From Streptomyces albofaciens JCM 4342 (GTDB lineage: Bacteria > Actinomycetota > Actinomycetes > Streptomycetales > Streptomycetaceae), in NCBI RefSeq assembly GCF_008634025.1, contig NZ_PDCM01000002.1:1054001-1118000 (forward strand): 64,000 bases of DNA. The letters run 5' to 3'. The translations under genes were made by a program, and so were the position numbers. Shown here piece after piece: positions 7,648 through 15,909 of the stretch (position 1 is its first letter; every line of letters starts with the position of its first letter). The notes beneath the pieces were generated by a model. That model made no database searches. It worked only from the letters and a program-made list of their open reading frames with translations, and was not told where the DNA came from.

Positions 7648-8558
7648 AGCATCAGCTCCGATCGGCGGCGCGGGTTGATGCGTTCGCGCCAGGCACCGGC
7701 CAGGCCCGCGATGGCGAGCGTGGGGACGATGATGAACAGGCCCGGGAAGAGGGTCGGCCACCAGTCGCCCGCGAGCAGCGAACTGCGCGCGCTGTTGACC
7801 ATGTTGCCGAGGCTCGCCTCGTGGGCGGGCAGTCCGAGCCCCAGGAAGGAGAGCGCGGACTCGTGCCAGATGGCGTGCGGCACCATCAGGACGGCGGCCA
7901 GCCCGGCCTGCGGCAGGACGCCGGGCAGCAGGTGGCGTACGGTCACCCGCCACCGTGAGGCGCCCCCGGAGACGGCCGCGTCGACGTACGGGCGCGACCG
8001 CAGGGAGAGCACCTCGGCCCGCACGATGCGGGCGGTGGAGAGCCAGTGGGTCAGCGCCACCGAGATGATCACCGGCCAGACGCCGGGCCGGAACATCGCC
8101 ACGATGAAGATGCCCAGCAGCAGGTGGGGCACGGAGGAGAAGAGGTCCACGACGCGCATCACGGCCCGGTCCGCCCAGCCGCCGAGCGCCCCGGCCAGCG
8201 CGCCGACGGCGGTGCCGATGACGGTGGCGGCGAGCGCCGCGACCACGCCGACGAGCAGCGAGACGCGCAGGCCGTAGACGCAGCGGAGCAGCAGGTCGCG
8301 GCCGACCTCGTCGGTGCCGAACGGGTGGGCGGCGGACGGCGCCCGGAGCTTGGCGGCGAGGTCGACGGCCTGCCCGTCCAGGGGGAACAGGAGGGGCACG
8401 GCGACGACGGCCAGGACGATGGCCGCCACCAGGACGGCGGAGGTGCGCACCCGCAGGGTGCGGGTGCCGCGCCCGCCGCGCCGGGCGGTGCGCTGGTGCC
8501 AGTGGGGGGCGGCGGGCGGCGCGGCCGTCTCCCGGTTCGTCCTCAGCGTCTCAGCCAT
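7644..8558 (-). CDS. ABC importer permease, DppC/OppC/NikC-like
   Basis: A 304-residue membrane protein with one N-terminal helix (residues about 35-60) followed by the five-helix permease core. HPFGTDEVGRDLLLRCVYGL is the typical OppC/DppC signature just before the core, and the cytoplasmic coupling loop (VSGGASRWRVTVRHLLPG) is present. It overlaps the upstream permease by 8 bp and the downstream ATPase by 4 bp. It should form the transmembrane channel with the DppB-like subunit. Confidence 0.9.
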   Translation of the reverse strand: MAETLRTNRETAAPPAAPHWHQRTARRGGRGTRTLRVRTSAVLVAAIVLAVVAVPLLFPLDGQAVDLAAKLRAPSAAHPFGTDEVGRDLLLRCVYGLRVSLLVGVVAALAATVIGTAVGALAGALGGWADRAVMRVVDLFSSVPHLLLGIFIVAMFRPGVWPVIISVALTHWLSTARIVRAEVLSLRSRPYVDAAVSGGASRWRVTVRHLLPGVLPQAGLAAVLMVPHAIWHESALSFLGLGLPAHEASLGNMVNSARSSLLAGDWWPTLFPGLFIIVPTLAIAGLAGAWRERINPRRRSELML

Positions 8559-9516
8559 CGAAGCCCACCCTCGGATCGGCGAGTCCGTACAACAGGTCGG
8601 ACAGCAGGTTGCCGACCAGCACGGCCGCGGTGGCGAGCACCGTGAGCGCCGCCAGCAGCGGGAAGTCCACGCTCGTCGCCGCCTGGACGGTGGCCGCGGC
8701 GATGCCCGGCCAGCTGAAGACGGTCTCCACCAGCAGCGCGCCGGTGATCAGTTCCGGTACCCGGGAGCCGATCAGGGTGAGGACCGGCAGCAGGCCGGAG
8801 CGCAGGGCGTGCCGGAGCAGGACGGTGCGTTCGCTCAGGCCGCGGGCCCGCGCGCCCCGCACCGGATCCTCCTCCAGGGCGTCACCGACTCCCTGGCGTA
8901 CGTAGAGCACGAACCACGGGAGCTGCGAGACGGCGAGCACCAGCGCCGGGAGGACCACGTGGCGCGCGATCTGTCCGGCCGTGGCGACCTCGCTGCCGGT
9001 GTCGGTCAGCCCGCCCGCCGGCAGCACGCCCAGCTTCAGCGCGAACAGCCAGACCGCCAGCAGCCCGAGCCAGAACGGCGGAGCGGCCTCCAGGGTGTAC
9101 GCGGCGGAGGTGACGGCGCGGTCGAGCAGCGAGCCGCGCCGCCGGGCCGCCAGCACGCCGAGCAGCGTGCCCACGATGATCGCGATCACGAACGCCAGCG
9201 CGCACAGCAGCACCGACCAGCCGATGCGCTCGCCGATCACCTGCGAGACGGGCGCGCGCAGCGTCGCGGAGTCGCCCAGGTCGCCGGTCAGCGCCCCGGT
9301 CAGCCAGTGCCACCAGCGGCCGAGCAGCGGCTGGTCGACGCCGAGGTTGTGCCGGATCTGGTCCAGGTTCTCCTGGGAGGCGGTCAGGCCGGCGGTGCCC
9401 GCGTACGCCTTGACGGGGTCGAAGGGCGCGGCGGCGGCGACGGCGAACACGCCGAGGGTGACGGCGAGGAGGACCGGCACGGCGAGCAGCGCCCGCCGGC
9501 CCGTCATCCGCGCCAT
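8551..9516 (-). CDS. ABC importer permease, DppB/OppB/NikB-like
   Basis: A 321-residue six-helix permease. It opens with a transmembrane helix (RALLAVPVLLAVTLGVFAV), has the periplasmic segment LDQIRHNLGVDQPLLGRWWH typical of DppB/OppB, and the coupling loop EDPVRGARARGLSERTVLLR. I start it at the ATG at 9516, which has GGGAG close upstream; a GTG at 9549 overlapping the binding-protein stop would add eleven residues but lacks a clear Shine-Dalgarno sequence. It sits between the binding protein and the second permease. Confidence 0.9.
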   Translation of the reverse strand: MARMTGRRALLAVPVLLAVTLGVFAVAAAAPFDPVKAYAGTAGLTASQENLDQIRHNLGVDQPLLGRWWHWLTGALTGDLGDSATLRAPVSQVIGERIGWSVLLCALAFVIAIIVGTLLGVLAARRRGSLLDRAVTSAAYTLEAAPPFWLGLLAVWLFALKLGVLPAGGLTDTGSEVATAGQIARHVVLPALVLAVSQLPWFVLYVRQGVGDALEEDPVRGARARGLSERTVLLRHALRSGLLPVLTLIGSRVPELITGALLVETVFSWPGIAAATVQAATSVDFPLLAALTVLATAAVLVGNLLSDLLYGLADPRVGFDG

Positions 9517-9545
9517 CGGCTCCCAGGGCAGCTGTGCGAGGCGGC

Positions 9546-11141
9546 TCACTTCGCGGGCTGCCAGTCCTCTACGTTCCACCACGGGCCGGAGGCCAGGCCG
9601 TGGTCGTGCGGCTCGACCTGGGTGGTGAGGTCCTTCCAGCGGTCCTTGACCACGTACAGGTGGTCGATGTGGGTGAGGAAGATGTACGCCGGGTCGTCGG
9701 CGAGTTCGCGCTGGACCGTGTCGTACCCGGCCTTGCGCGCGGCCTTGTCGTCGGTGCGGCGGGCGTCCACCAGCGCCTTGTCGACCTTGGGGTTGTCGTA
9801 GCGCGACATGTTGTTGAAGCCGTCGCCGGCCAGCGAGGAGTGCAGCAGCAGGTACTGGTCGAAGTCCGGGTCGGCGGGGCTGCCGCCGCCCGCGAGGACT
9901 GCGTCGGTCTTCATGTTCGGCTGGATCGCCTCCCACGGGCCGGACTCCACCTTGACCTCGATGCCGGCCTTCTTGGCGTCGGAGGCGAAGGCGAGCGCGT
10001 GCTCCTGGCGGAGCTTGTCCCCGGCGAGGTACCAGAGCTTGAAGGAAGCGGGCCTGCCGTCCTTCTCGCGGATGCCGTTCTCCCCCTTCTTCCAGCCGGC
10101 GTCGTCGAGGATCCGCTCGGCCTTCTTCAGGTCGTGGACGCGCTCGGTGCCCTTGGCGAACCAGGGGCTGTCGGTCGGCACGGGTCCGTAGGCGGGCTTG
10201 CCGGCGCCGTCGAGGATGCCGTCCACCATGGCCTTGCGGTCCACGGCGATGTCCAGGGCCCGGCGGACCGCCTTGTCGCCGGTGACCTCGTTCGCGGTCG
10301 GCAGGGTGACGTTGCGGTAGTCGAACGTCTTGGCCGAGAGGGTCTTCATGTCCTTGGCGGACTTGAAGGTGGCGGCGAGGTTGGGCGGCAGGATGGCGCC
10401 GTCGAGGTCGCCGGAGCGCAGCCGGGTGGCGCGCACGTCGTCGTCCTTGATGATCGCCATGGTGAAGTTCTTCACCTTGGGCGCGCCGCCCCAGTAGTGC
10501 GGGTTGGCCTTGAAGGTGAGCTTCTCGCCCTTGGACCAGTTGGTGAGGATGTACGGGCCGGTGCCGACCGGATGGGTGGTGAAGGACCCGGTGTTCACGT
10601 CCTGCTTGCCCGCGATGTGCTTCGGGGCGATCGGCAGGACGGTGCGCTCGGCGAACGGCGCGTAGGCGTACTTCAGGTGGAAGACGACGGTGCGGGCGTC
10701 CTTCTTCTCGACCTTCTCCAGGGCGTCCAGCTCGGCCTTGGAGGCGTTGTTGGTCTTCTCGTCGAGGATGGTCTCGTAGGTGAAGACCACGTCGTCGGCG
10801 GTGAAGGGCTTGCCGTCGCTGAAGGTCACGCCGTCGCGCAGGGTGTACGTGTACGTCCTGCCGTCGTCGGAGACCTCGGGCAGCTTCGCGGCCAGCGCGG
10901 GCCGGAGCTTCATGTCCGCGTCGTGGGTGAGCAGCCCGTCGAAGATCTTGGAGTTGCCGTCCTTGCCGTAGCCCAGCAGCGGGCTCAGCGACTCCGGCTC
11001 GTAGGCGATGCCGACCACGGCGGAGTCCTGGGCGCCGGCCGCGCCGCCCTTGCCGTCGGACGGCGTGGAACAGGCCGCCGCCCCGAACGCCATGGTTCCC
11101 GCCAGTGCGGCGGCCGCTGACCGTATCGACCGGGCCGTCAT
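9546..11141 (-). CDS. Extracellular solute-binding protein, family 5 (peptide/nickel type)
   Basis: A 531-residue lipoprotein-like binding protein and first gene of the importer operon. It has a signal peptide ending in GAAACST, where the cysteine is the probable lipid anchor (the -3 residue is Ala, so the lipobox is atypical). Family features are YEPESLSPLLGY at the mature N-terminus, TYTLRDGVTFSDGKPFTADD and HPVGTGPYIL. A GGGAGT ribosome binding site precedes the ATG. Family 5 proteins deliver peptides, nickel chelates, siderophores or sugars; nothing in the neighbourhood fixes the ligand. The start faces an AT-rich promoter region. Confidence 0.9.
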   Translation of the reverse strand: MTARSIRSAAAALAGTMAFGAAACSTPSDGKGGAAGAQDSAVVGIAYEPESLSPLLGYGKDGNSKIFDGLLTHDADMKLRPALAAKLPEVSDDGRTYTYTLRDGVTFSDGKPFTADDVVFTYETILDEKTNNASKAELDALEKVEKKDARTVVFHLKYAYAPFAERTVLPIAPKHIAGKQDVNTGSFTTHPVGTGPYILTNWSKGEKLTFKANPHYWGGAPKVKNFTMAIIKDDDVRATRLRSGDLDGAILPPNLAATFKSAKDMKTLSAKTFDYRNVTLPTANEVTGDKAVRRALDIAVDRKAMVDGILDGAGKPAYGPVPTDSPWFAKGTERVHDLKKAERILDDAGWKKGENGIREKDGRPASFKLWYLAGDKLRQEHALAFASDAKKAGIEVKVESGPWEAIQPNMKTDAVLAGGGSPADPDFDQYLLLHSSLAGDGFNNMSRYDNPKVDKALVDARRTDDKAARKAGYDTVQRELADDPAYIFLTHIDHLYVVKDRWKDLTTQVEPHDHGLASGPWWNVEDWQPAK

Positions 11142-11160
11142 GCCCACTCCCTGCTGAAGA

Positions 11161-11205
11161 TCGTCTGTTGTTGCAAAGCGCAGGCAATTAAACAACATGT
11201 GAGAA
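11161..11205. promoter_or_regulatory. AT-rich divergent promoter region of ABC importer operon
   Basis: A locally AT-rich segment (CAATTAAACAACATG) lies between the binding-protein gene on the minus strand and the NlpC/P60-like gene on the plus strand. GTTGT and ACAAC flank it as a loose inverted repeat. It is the likely promoter area of the importer operon; I cannot assign -35/-10 boxes with confidence. Confidence 0.35.
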
Positions 11206-11254
11206 ACGGAGGTCCCGCCGCCCCTGCCCGGCGGGCGCCCGCCATCATGAGCGG

Positions 11255-11740
11255 ATGCCTTCCGACCGCCTGCCGGGCCTGCCGTCCGATCCCTTGTCGC
11301 GCCTGCCCGCCGCCCTCCGGGACGTGCCGTACGCCGGTGCCCGGCACCCCGGCGCGGCCCCGCTGCCCGGCCGCCGTCCGCACGACGTGACCGCCGGGGC
11401 GAACTGCCAGCTCTACGCGTACGCCGTGCTCCGCCACTTCGGGCACACGGTGCCGCCGCTGCGCTCCGCCGAACTGTGGGCGGACACGGCGGCGACCGTG
11501 CGGGCCGCGCCGCCGCGCCCGCTGGACCTGGTGCTCTTCGACGCCGGGGAGGTGCCGGGGCGGCCCGCCGGGTACGGGGCGCACGTCGGCGTGCACCTGG
11601 GGCCCGACCAGGTGCTGCACCTGTGCAAGGAGGCCGGGCGGCCCGCCGTGTGGTCGTACGCGGACTTCGCGGAGCGGGCCCGGTACGCGCGGTTCCTGGG
11701 CGCGAAGCGGGTACGGGAGGCCGCCGTCGGCCGGCCGTAG
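11255..11740 (+). CDS. NlpC/P60-like cysteine hydrolase-fold protein
   Basis: A 161-residue protein with a candidate catalytic pair: Cys in GANCQLYAYAVLRHFGHTVPP (about residue 51) and His in GYGAHVGVHLG (about residue 110). The Cys-helix followed by a strand-borne His in a GAHVGVHLG context is the NlpC/P60 pattern of peptidoglycan endopeptidases and related amidases. There is no signal peptide, so it is probably cytoplasmic or exported in another way, which is unusual for a wall hydrolase. It ends 15 bp from the convergent Gly-rich membrane protein gene. Confidence 0.6.
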   Translation: MPSDRLPGLPSDPLSRLPAALRDVPYAGARHPGAAPLPGRRPHDVTAGANCQLYAYAVLRHFGHTVPPLRSAELWADTAATVRAAPPRPLDLVLFDAGEVPGRPAGYGAHVGVHLGPDQVLHLCKEAGRPAVWSYADFAERARYARFLGAKRVREAAVGRP

Positions 11741-11755
11741 CCCGCTCCGGAGCCG

Positions 11756-13153
11756 TCACCAGTCCCCGCCGCCGAACCCTCCGCCGCTGTCGCCGAAGCC
11801 GCCGCCACCGCCGAAGTCGCCGCCGCCGAAGCCGCCGGAGAAGTCGTCCGGGTTGAAGTCGGAGCCGGAGACGTCGCCGCCTTCCGCGCCGGACGGGCCG
11901 CCGCCGAAGTCGGAGGCGTAGGCGGCCGGGCTCATCAGGACGCTGCCCAGCATGGTGCCCACGAGCAGGCCCGGCAGCATGCCGCCGCCGAAGTAGCCGC
12001 CCGCCCAGGGGCCGTAGGCCGGTCCGGCGTCCCAGTACGGACGCTGCCCGTACTCGGTCTGCACCGTGCGGGCCATCGGCTCCTGCCCCTCCTCCAGGCG
12101 CGTCCGGTCGGCGGCGCACACCGGGACCGTACGCGGCGCCGCGCCGTTCGGGGCCCATTGCGCGTCGGCGACGGACGGGCCGTGCCGCGGGTCGAAGAAG
12201 CACGGCACCCGGCGTTCGGGCAGCGGCTCGCCCTTGCGCCGCGCGGCCAGGGTGGCCAGCGCGAACCGGCCGTCCTCCAGGGCCTTGGTCACCTGCTCGA
12301 CGTCGCCGGGGCGCTCGGCGCGGGCCATCGCCGACTTGGCGTTCTCGTACGCGTCCAGCGCGTGGGTGTAGTCGGCGCGCATCGCGTCGTCGGCGCCGGG
12401 CTCGCCGGGGTGGAAGTCGAGGCGGTCCAGCTCCTCGCCGAAGGCGGTGATGTCCTCGTCCACCACGACCCGCAGCTGTTCCAGCGCGGCCCGCTCCTCC
12501 TCGGCGCGCTTCTTCTTGTTGCGGCGGACCAGCGCGAACGCGCCACCGCCGCCGATGACCGCGAGTGCGCCCAGACCGACGAGCGCGCCGGTGCTGACGC
12601 CGGCGCCGTCGCCGCCCCAGGAAGCGGGCTCGTGGCCGGACGCCTGCTGGGTCGCGGTGTCCACGAAGCTGTCCAGGCGCTCCTTGGTGCTGCCGTAGTC
12701 GGAGCGCTGGGTCGCGCCGACGAGGTTGCGTACGGCGTTGCGCGACATTACCCGCCCGTCGGCGGCGGCGTTGAACCGGTCGCCCAGCTCGACGGCGTAG
12801 ACGCCGCTGATGCCGGTCTTGGTCCGCAGGTCCCTCAGGAGGGTGCTGGGCCGGTACTCCGGGGCCTTGGGCAGTACCGCGACGAAGACCGGCTTCCCGG
12901 AGTCCTTGATCTTCTTGGCCAGGGCCCCCGCGTCGGCGGCCGACAGTTCGGCGGAGGCCCGCGGATCCACGTACACCGGCCCCTTCTTCAGGGCCGCCGC
13001 GGCCTCGTCCAGCCCGCCGGCGGCCCGCGCGCCGGGAGCCGCGGCCGTGAGCACCGCCAGGAGGACGGCCGCCAGGAAGAGCGCTGGGCCGGCCTGCGGA
13101 CGCTGGAGGAGCGCCGCTCGGGAGACCGGGGAGCGCCGGGTTGCGATCTTCAT
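11756..13153 (-). CDS. Membrane protein with extracytoplasmic TPM-like N-terminal region and Gly-rich tail
   Basis: A 465-residue protein. Residues 1-45 form a signal peptide ending in APGARAAGG. An extracytoplasmic domain follows (VYVDPRASAELSAADAGAL and AKKIKDSGKPVFVAVLPKAP, like TPM-type domains), then a transmembrane helix near residues 192-212 (VSTGALVGLGALAVIGGGGA) stopped by RRNKKKRAEEE. The cytoplasmic part has an alpha-helical stretch and ends in a phenylalanine-glycine-rich tail (repeats of GGGFGG/DFGGGG). Function is unknown; similar proteins are common in Streptomyces. No strong ribosome binding site is visible at the chosen ATG. Confidence 0.75.
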   Translation of the reverse strand: MKIATRRSPVSRAALLQRPQAGPALFLAAVLLAVLTAAAPGARAAGGLDEAAAALKKGPVYVDPRASAELSAADAGALAKKIKDSGKPVFVAVLPKAPEYRPSTLLRDLRTKTGISGVYAVELGDRFNAAADGRVMSRNAVRNLVGATQRSDYGSTKERLDSFVDTATQQASGHEPASWGGDGAGVSTGALVGLGALAVIGGGGAFALVRRNKKKRAEEERAALEQLRVVVDEDITAFGEELDRLDFHPGEPGADDAMRADYTHALDAYENAKSAMARAERPGDVEQVTKALEDGRFALATLAARRKGEPLPERRVPCFFDPRHGPSVADAQWAPNGAAPRTVPVCAADRTRLEEGQEPMARTVQTEYGQRPYWDAGPAYGPWAGGYFGGGMLPGLLVGTMLGSVLMSPAAYASDFGGGPSGAEGGDVSGSDFNPDDFSGGFGGGDFGGGGGFGDSGGGFGGGDW

Positions 13154-13246
13154 GAGTACGACGCTACCGGAACCCCACTTTCGACACATAACGGATACGT
13201 AACGGACACCGGCGGCCGGTCCGCCGCCTGGACGGCACCGCCACGC

Positions 13247-13259
13247 GGACACAGTGTCC
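13247..13259. promoter_or_regulatory. Perfect 13-bp palindrome GGACAC-A-GTGTCC
   Basis: A perfect inverted repeat with 6-bp arms around a single A lies between the divergent membrane-protein gene and small secreted-protein gene. Its size and symmetry fit a dimeric regulator site, but no regulator can be named. Confidence 0.3.
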
Positions 13260-13383
13260 CGCGGATGCGGCGCCGTGTCCCTTCAGACACCGCCGGTCCG
13301 GTGGCCGTCGCGCCGGGCCCGGTGATGATCTCGCCGCGCGGGCAGGCTCCGCACCGACCGCCCCCGACACGACGGAGGTCATC

Positions 13384-13782
13384 ATGCGTACGGCCAAGTC
13401 CAGGGCGACAACCGTCGCGGCCGCCACCATCACCGCGGCGGCCGCGCTCGCGGCCGGACCGGCCGCCGCCCCGGCCGCCGCCGACCCGCCCCTGAAGGTG
13501 CGGACGCCGGCCGCGGGCTCCAGCGCGAAGGTGGCGGGCAGCCTGCTCGTGCAGTGGACGAACACCACCGGGAAGGAGGTGGACGTCTGGCTGAGCGCCC
13601 GCACGCCGTCCGGCGGGCACGACCGGCTGTCGCTGGTCGCACCGAAGGCGGGCAGCAAGCGGGCGGGCGAGGCCCTGGCCACCCTCCCCGTGGTCCCGCC
13701 GGGCACCTCGTACACGGTCGAGGTGACCACCCAGGACGGCGCGGAGAGCGACGTCAGCGGACCCCTCGGCCTCATCGGCTGA
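13384..13782 (+). CDS. Small secreted protein, Ig-like/KNH-type domain
   Basis: A 132-residue protein with a long Ala-rich signal peptide (cleavage expected after PAAAPAAA, near residue 36). The mature part reads LKVRTPAAGSSAKVAGSLLV and VEVTTQDGAESDVSGP, the beta-rich layout of Ser-Thr-rich KNH/Ig-like domains that recognise extended matrices. GGAGG is placed seven bases before the ATG. No catalytic residues are apparent. It stands alone upstream of a TetR gene. Confidence 0.75.
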   Translation: MRTAKSRATTVAAATITAAAALAAGPAAAPAAADPPLKVRTPAAGSSAKVAGSLLVQWTNTTGKEVDVWLSARTPSGGHDRLSLVAPKAGSKRAGEALATLPVVPPGTSYTVEVTTQDGAESDVSGPLGLIG

Positions 13783-13844
13783 CCGCCGCCCGTGTACGGT
13801 CGAGGACCGACCGGCGTACGAGGAAAGGCAAGGGTGGCGACGCG

Positions 13845-14462
13845 ATGGCCCCGCGGGCGGACGGTACCCCGACCTTCACGGAGCAGGCGCGCCGCCGGCA
13901 GCTCGTGGACTGCACCATCGACCTGATCTCCACCCGGGGCTATCCGGCGACCTCGCTCGCCGCGATCGCCGAGCGGGCCGGCCTCTCCAAGGCCGCCGTG
14001 CTGTACCACTTCTCCTCCAAGGACAACCTCACCCGGGCCGCCCTGGCGCACGTGCTGGCGGAGTTCACCGCGTACGTACGGGAGCGGGTGGACCGCGCGG
14101 CCGGGCCGCGGGCCGCCGTCGTCGCCTACGTCCGCGCGATGATCGGCTACCAGCAGGCCAACCGCCGGCATGTGCGCGTCATCACCGAGATGCTGCTCGA
14201 CGACGCGGGCGGCACCAGGCTCAAGACGCCGGGCCGGCACGACACCGGAAACCGCTGGCAGGAGCTGGCCGCGCTGCTGACGGCCGGTCAGCAGGCGGGC
14301 GAGCTGCGGGAGTTCGACACCCGCACGGTGGCGCTCGCGATCGGCGGCGCGATCGACGGCGTCGTCTCCCACTGGCTCGCCCACCCCGATTACGACCTCG
14401 ACGCGGCGGCCGACGAGCTGGAGGCGTTCACCCTGGACGCGATCACGCGCCGCGACCCGTAA
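13845..14462 (+). CDS. TetR-family transcriptional regulator
   Basis: A 205-residue regulator with the N-terminal helix-turn-helix ATSLAAIAERAGLSKAAVLY followed by HFSSKDNL, the standard TetR pattern, then an all-helical ligand-binding domain. It is tail to tail with the FAD monooxygenase gene, whose promoter contains a large palindrome at 15785-15824, so it is the obvious candidate to bind there. No copy of that palindrome lies in front of this gene; a short CGGTC-GAG-GACCG repeat just upstream may serve its own regulation. Confidence 0.9.
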   Translation: MAPRADGTPTFTEQARRRQLVDCTIDLISTRGYPATSLAAIAERAGLSKAAVLYHFSSKDNLTRAALAHVLAEFTAYVRERVDRAAGPRAAVVAYVRAMIGYQQANRRHVRVITEMLLDDAGGTRLKTPGRHDTGNRWQELAALLTAGQQAGELREFDTRTVALAIGGAIDGVVSHWLAHPDYDLDAAADELEAFTLDAITRRDP

Positions 14463-14519
14463 CCGCCCGCACCCCGTAGGACCGCCCGCGTCCGGCAGGA
14501 CCGCCCGCGCCCGGCCGCG

Positions 14520-15731
14520 TCACCCCCGCGCGAAGGCGGGCGCGCGCTCGGGCCGGATGCCGATGCCGCCGAGATACCCCGTCACGGTCCGCAGCACGGG
14601 CAGCCGTTGGAGGAGACGGAGCGGAACCGGCAGGCGGTCCGGGTCGAGCGTGCCCTCCAGGGCCGGGCGCAGCAGCGACTCGTGTTCGGCGATCTGGCTC
14701 TTCTGCACCACGGCGGCGGGCAGCTGCCGCCGCCGCTGCACCCGGGCCAGGTCGCGTACGCCGACCGTGCCGCGGCGCAGCGGCCCGGCGAGGAGGCGGG
14801 CCGCCGCGACGGCGTCCTGCACGGCGAGGTTGACGCCGACGCCGCCGGTCGGCGACATGGTGTGGGCGGCGTCGCCGAGGCAGAGCAGGCCGGGCCGGTA
14901 CCAGCGGCGCAGCATGCCCATCGACACGTCGAGCAGCTTCACGTCGTCCCAGGAGCCGATCGCGTCCGTCACCTCGGGCCCCCAGCCGAAGAGCGCCCCG
15001 AGCCGTTCGCGGAACCACTCGATGCCGTGGGCGCGCAGCGCGGCGTCCGTACCCTTCTTGATCAGGTAGGAGGTCTGGCAGTAGTCGCCCCGGTCCATGG
15101 TGACCGCGAACTGCCCGTCGCCCGCCCGCATGAAGACCCGGCCGTCCCCCGGCGCGGGGACCCGGACGTTCCACACGTCCATCGGCACGTCGAAGGCGCG
15201 CTGCCGCAGTCCGGCCAGTTCGCGCACCACCGAGTCGCGGCCGTCGCAGGCCACGGTGAGGTCGGCGGCCAGTTCGTGTTCGGTGCCGTGCTCGTCCCGG
15301 TAGCGCACCCCGGTCACCCGTCCGCCTTCGGTGCGCAGGCCCGTACAGGCGGCGCGCATGCGCAGGGTGAAGGCGGGTTCCGCGGCGGCGGCGTTCGCGA
15401 GGAGGTCGAGGAAGTCCCACTGCGGGACCATGGCGATGTACTTGTGGCGGCCGGGCAGGCGGCGCAGATCGGCCGCCACCACGGTCCGGTCGCCGAGGCG
15501 CATGCGCACCTCGTCCAGTCGGCCGGCGGGCAGGCGCGCGAAGCGTTCGCCGAGGCCGAGTTCGTCGAGCAGGCGCAGGGTCGAGGGGTGCACCGTGTCC
15601 CCGCGGAAGTCGCGCAGGAAGTCGGCGTGCTTCTCCAGGACGGTCACCCGTACCCCGGCGCGGGCCAGCAGCAGCCCGAGCATCATCCCGGCCGGTCCGC
15701 CGCCCACCACACAGCACGTCGTGCGTTCCAT
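14520..15731 (-). CDS. FAD-dependent aromatic/antibiotic monooxygenase
   Basis: A 403-residue group A flavoprotein monooxygenase. It has the Rossmann motif VVGGGPAGMMLGLLLARAG at the N-terminus, the DG motif (VACDGRDSVVR) and the GD motif LCLGDAAHTMSPTGGVGVNL that binds the FAD ribityl chain. Such enzymes hydroxylate aromatic rings or inactivate drugs using NAD(P)H and oxygen. AGGGGG precedes the ATG. Its upstream region carries a 40-bp TetR-type palindrome, so inducible expression is likely. The substrate is unknown. Confidence 0.88.
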   Translation of the reverse strand: MERTTCCVVGGGPAGMMLGLLLARAGVRVTVLEKHADFLRDFRGDTVHPSTLRLLDELGLGERFARLPAGRLDEVRMRLGDRTVVAADLRRLPGRHKYIAMVPQWDFLDLLANAAAAEPAFTLRMRAACTGLRTEGGRVTGVRYRDEHGTEHELAADLTVACDGRDSVVRELAGLRQRAFDVPMDVWNVRVPAPGDGRVFMRAGDGQFAVTMDRGDYCQTSYLIKKGTDAALRAHGIEWFRERLGALFGWGPEVTDAIGSWDDVKLLDVSMGMLRRWYRPGLLCLGDAAHTMSPTGGVGVNLAVQDAVAAARLLAGPLRRGTVGVRDLARVQRRRQLPAAVVQKSQIAEHESLLRPALEGTLDPDRLPVPLRLLQRLPVLRTVTGYLGGIGIRPERAPAFARG

Positions 15732-15784
15732 GCCATACCCCCTTGTCGTCGTGCGCCACCCTGTGCCGCGGCGCGTCGACAGCA

Positions 15785-15824
15785 GACTAACCGATCGGTC
15801 AGTTAGCTGACCGATCGGTTAGTC
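15785..15824. promoter_or_regulatory. TetR-type operator: 40-bp perfect inverted repeat
   Basis: Two 18-bp arms (15785-15802 and 15807-15824) are perfect reverse complements around a central TTAG. Each arm also contains the self-complementary core ACCGATCGGT, giving room for two regulator dimers. It lies 54 bp upstream of the FAD monooxygenase start and downstream of the acyl-CoA dehydrogenase operon, so it most likely controls the monooxygenase. Confidence 0.8.
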
Positions 15825-15843
15825 ACCCTCGGCGGCATCCACG

Positions 15844-15885
15844 ACGACGCCCCGTACAGAGCGGTACGAACCGGTCTGTACGGGG
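15844..15885 (-). terminator. Hairpin terminator after acyl-CoA dehydrogenase operon
   Basis: A perfect 13-bp stem (ACGCCCCGTACAG with CTGTACGGGGCGT) has a 16-base loop. It lies 25 bp past the stop of the last acyl-CoA dehydrogenase gene and separates that operon from the monooxygenase promoter. There is no U-tract, as is usual in Streptomyces. Confidence 0.65.
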
Positions 15886-15909
15886 CGTGGCTGCGCGCGG
15901 GCGGGGCGG

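Noticed and set aside
14470..14515. Short direct repeat AGGACCGCCCGCG between the TetR and monooxygenase genes
   Set aside because: Only two copies in very GC-rich DNA between convergent genes; likely chance or slippage, with no hairpin of note.
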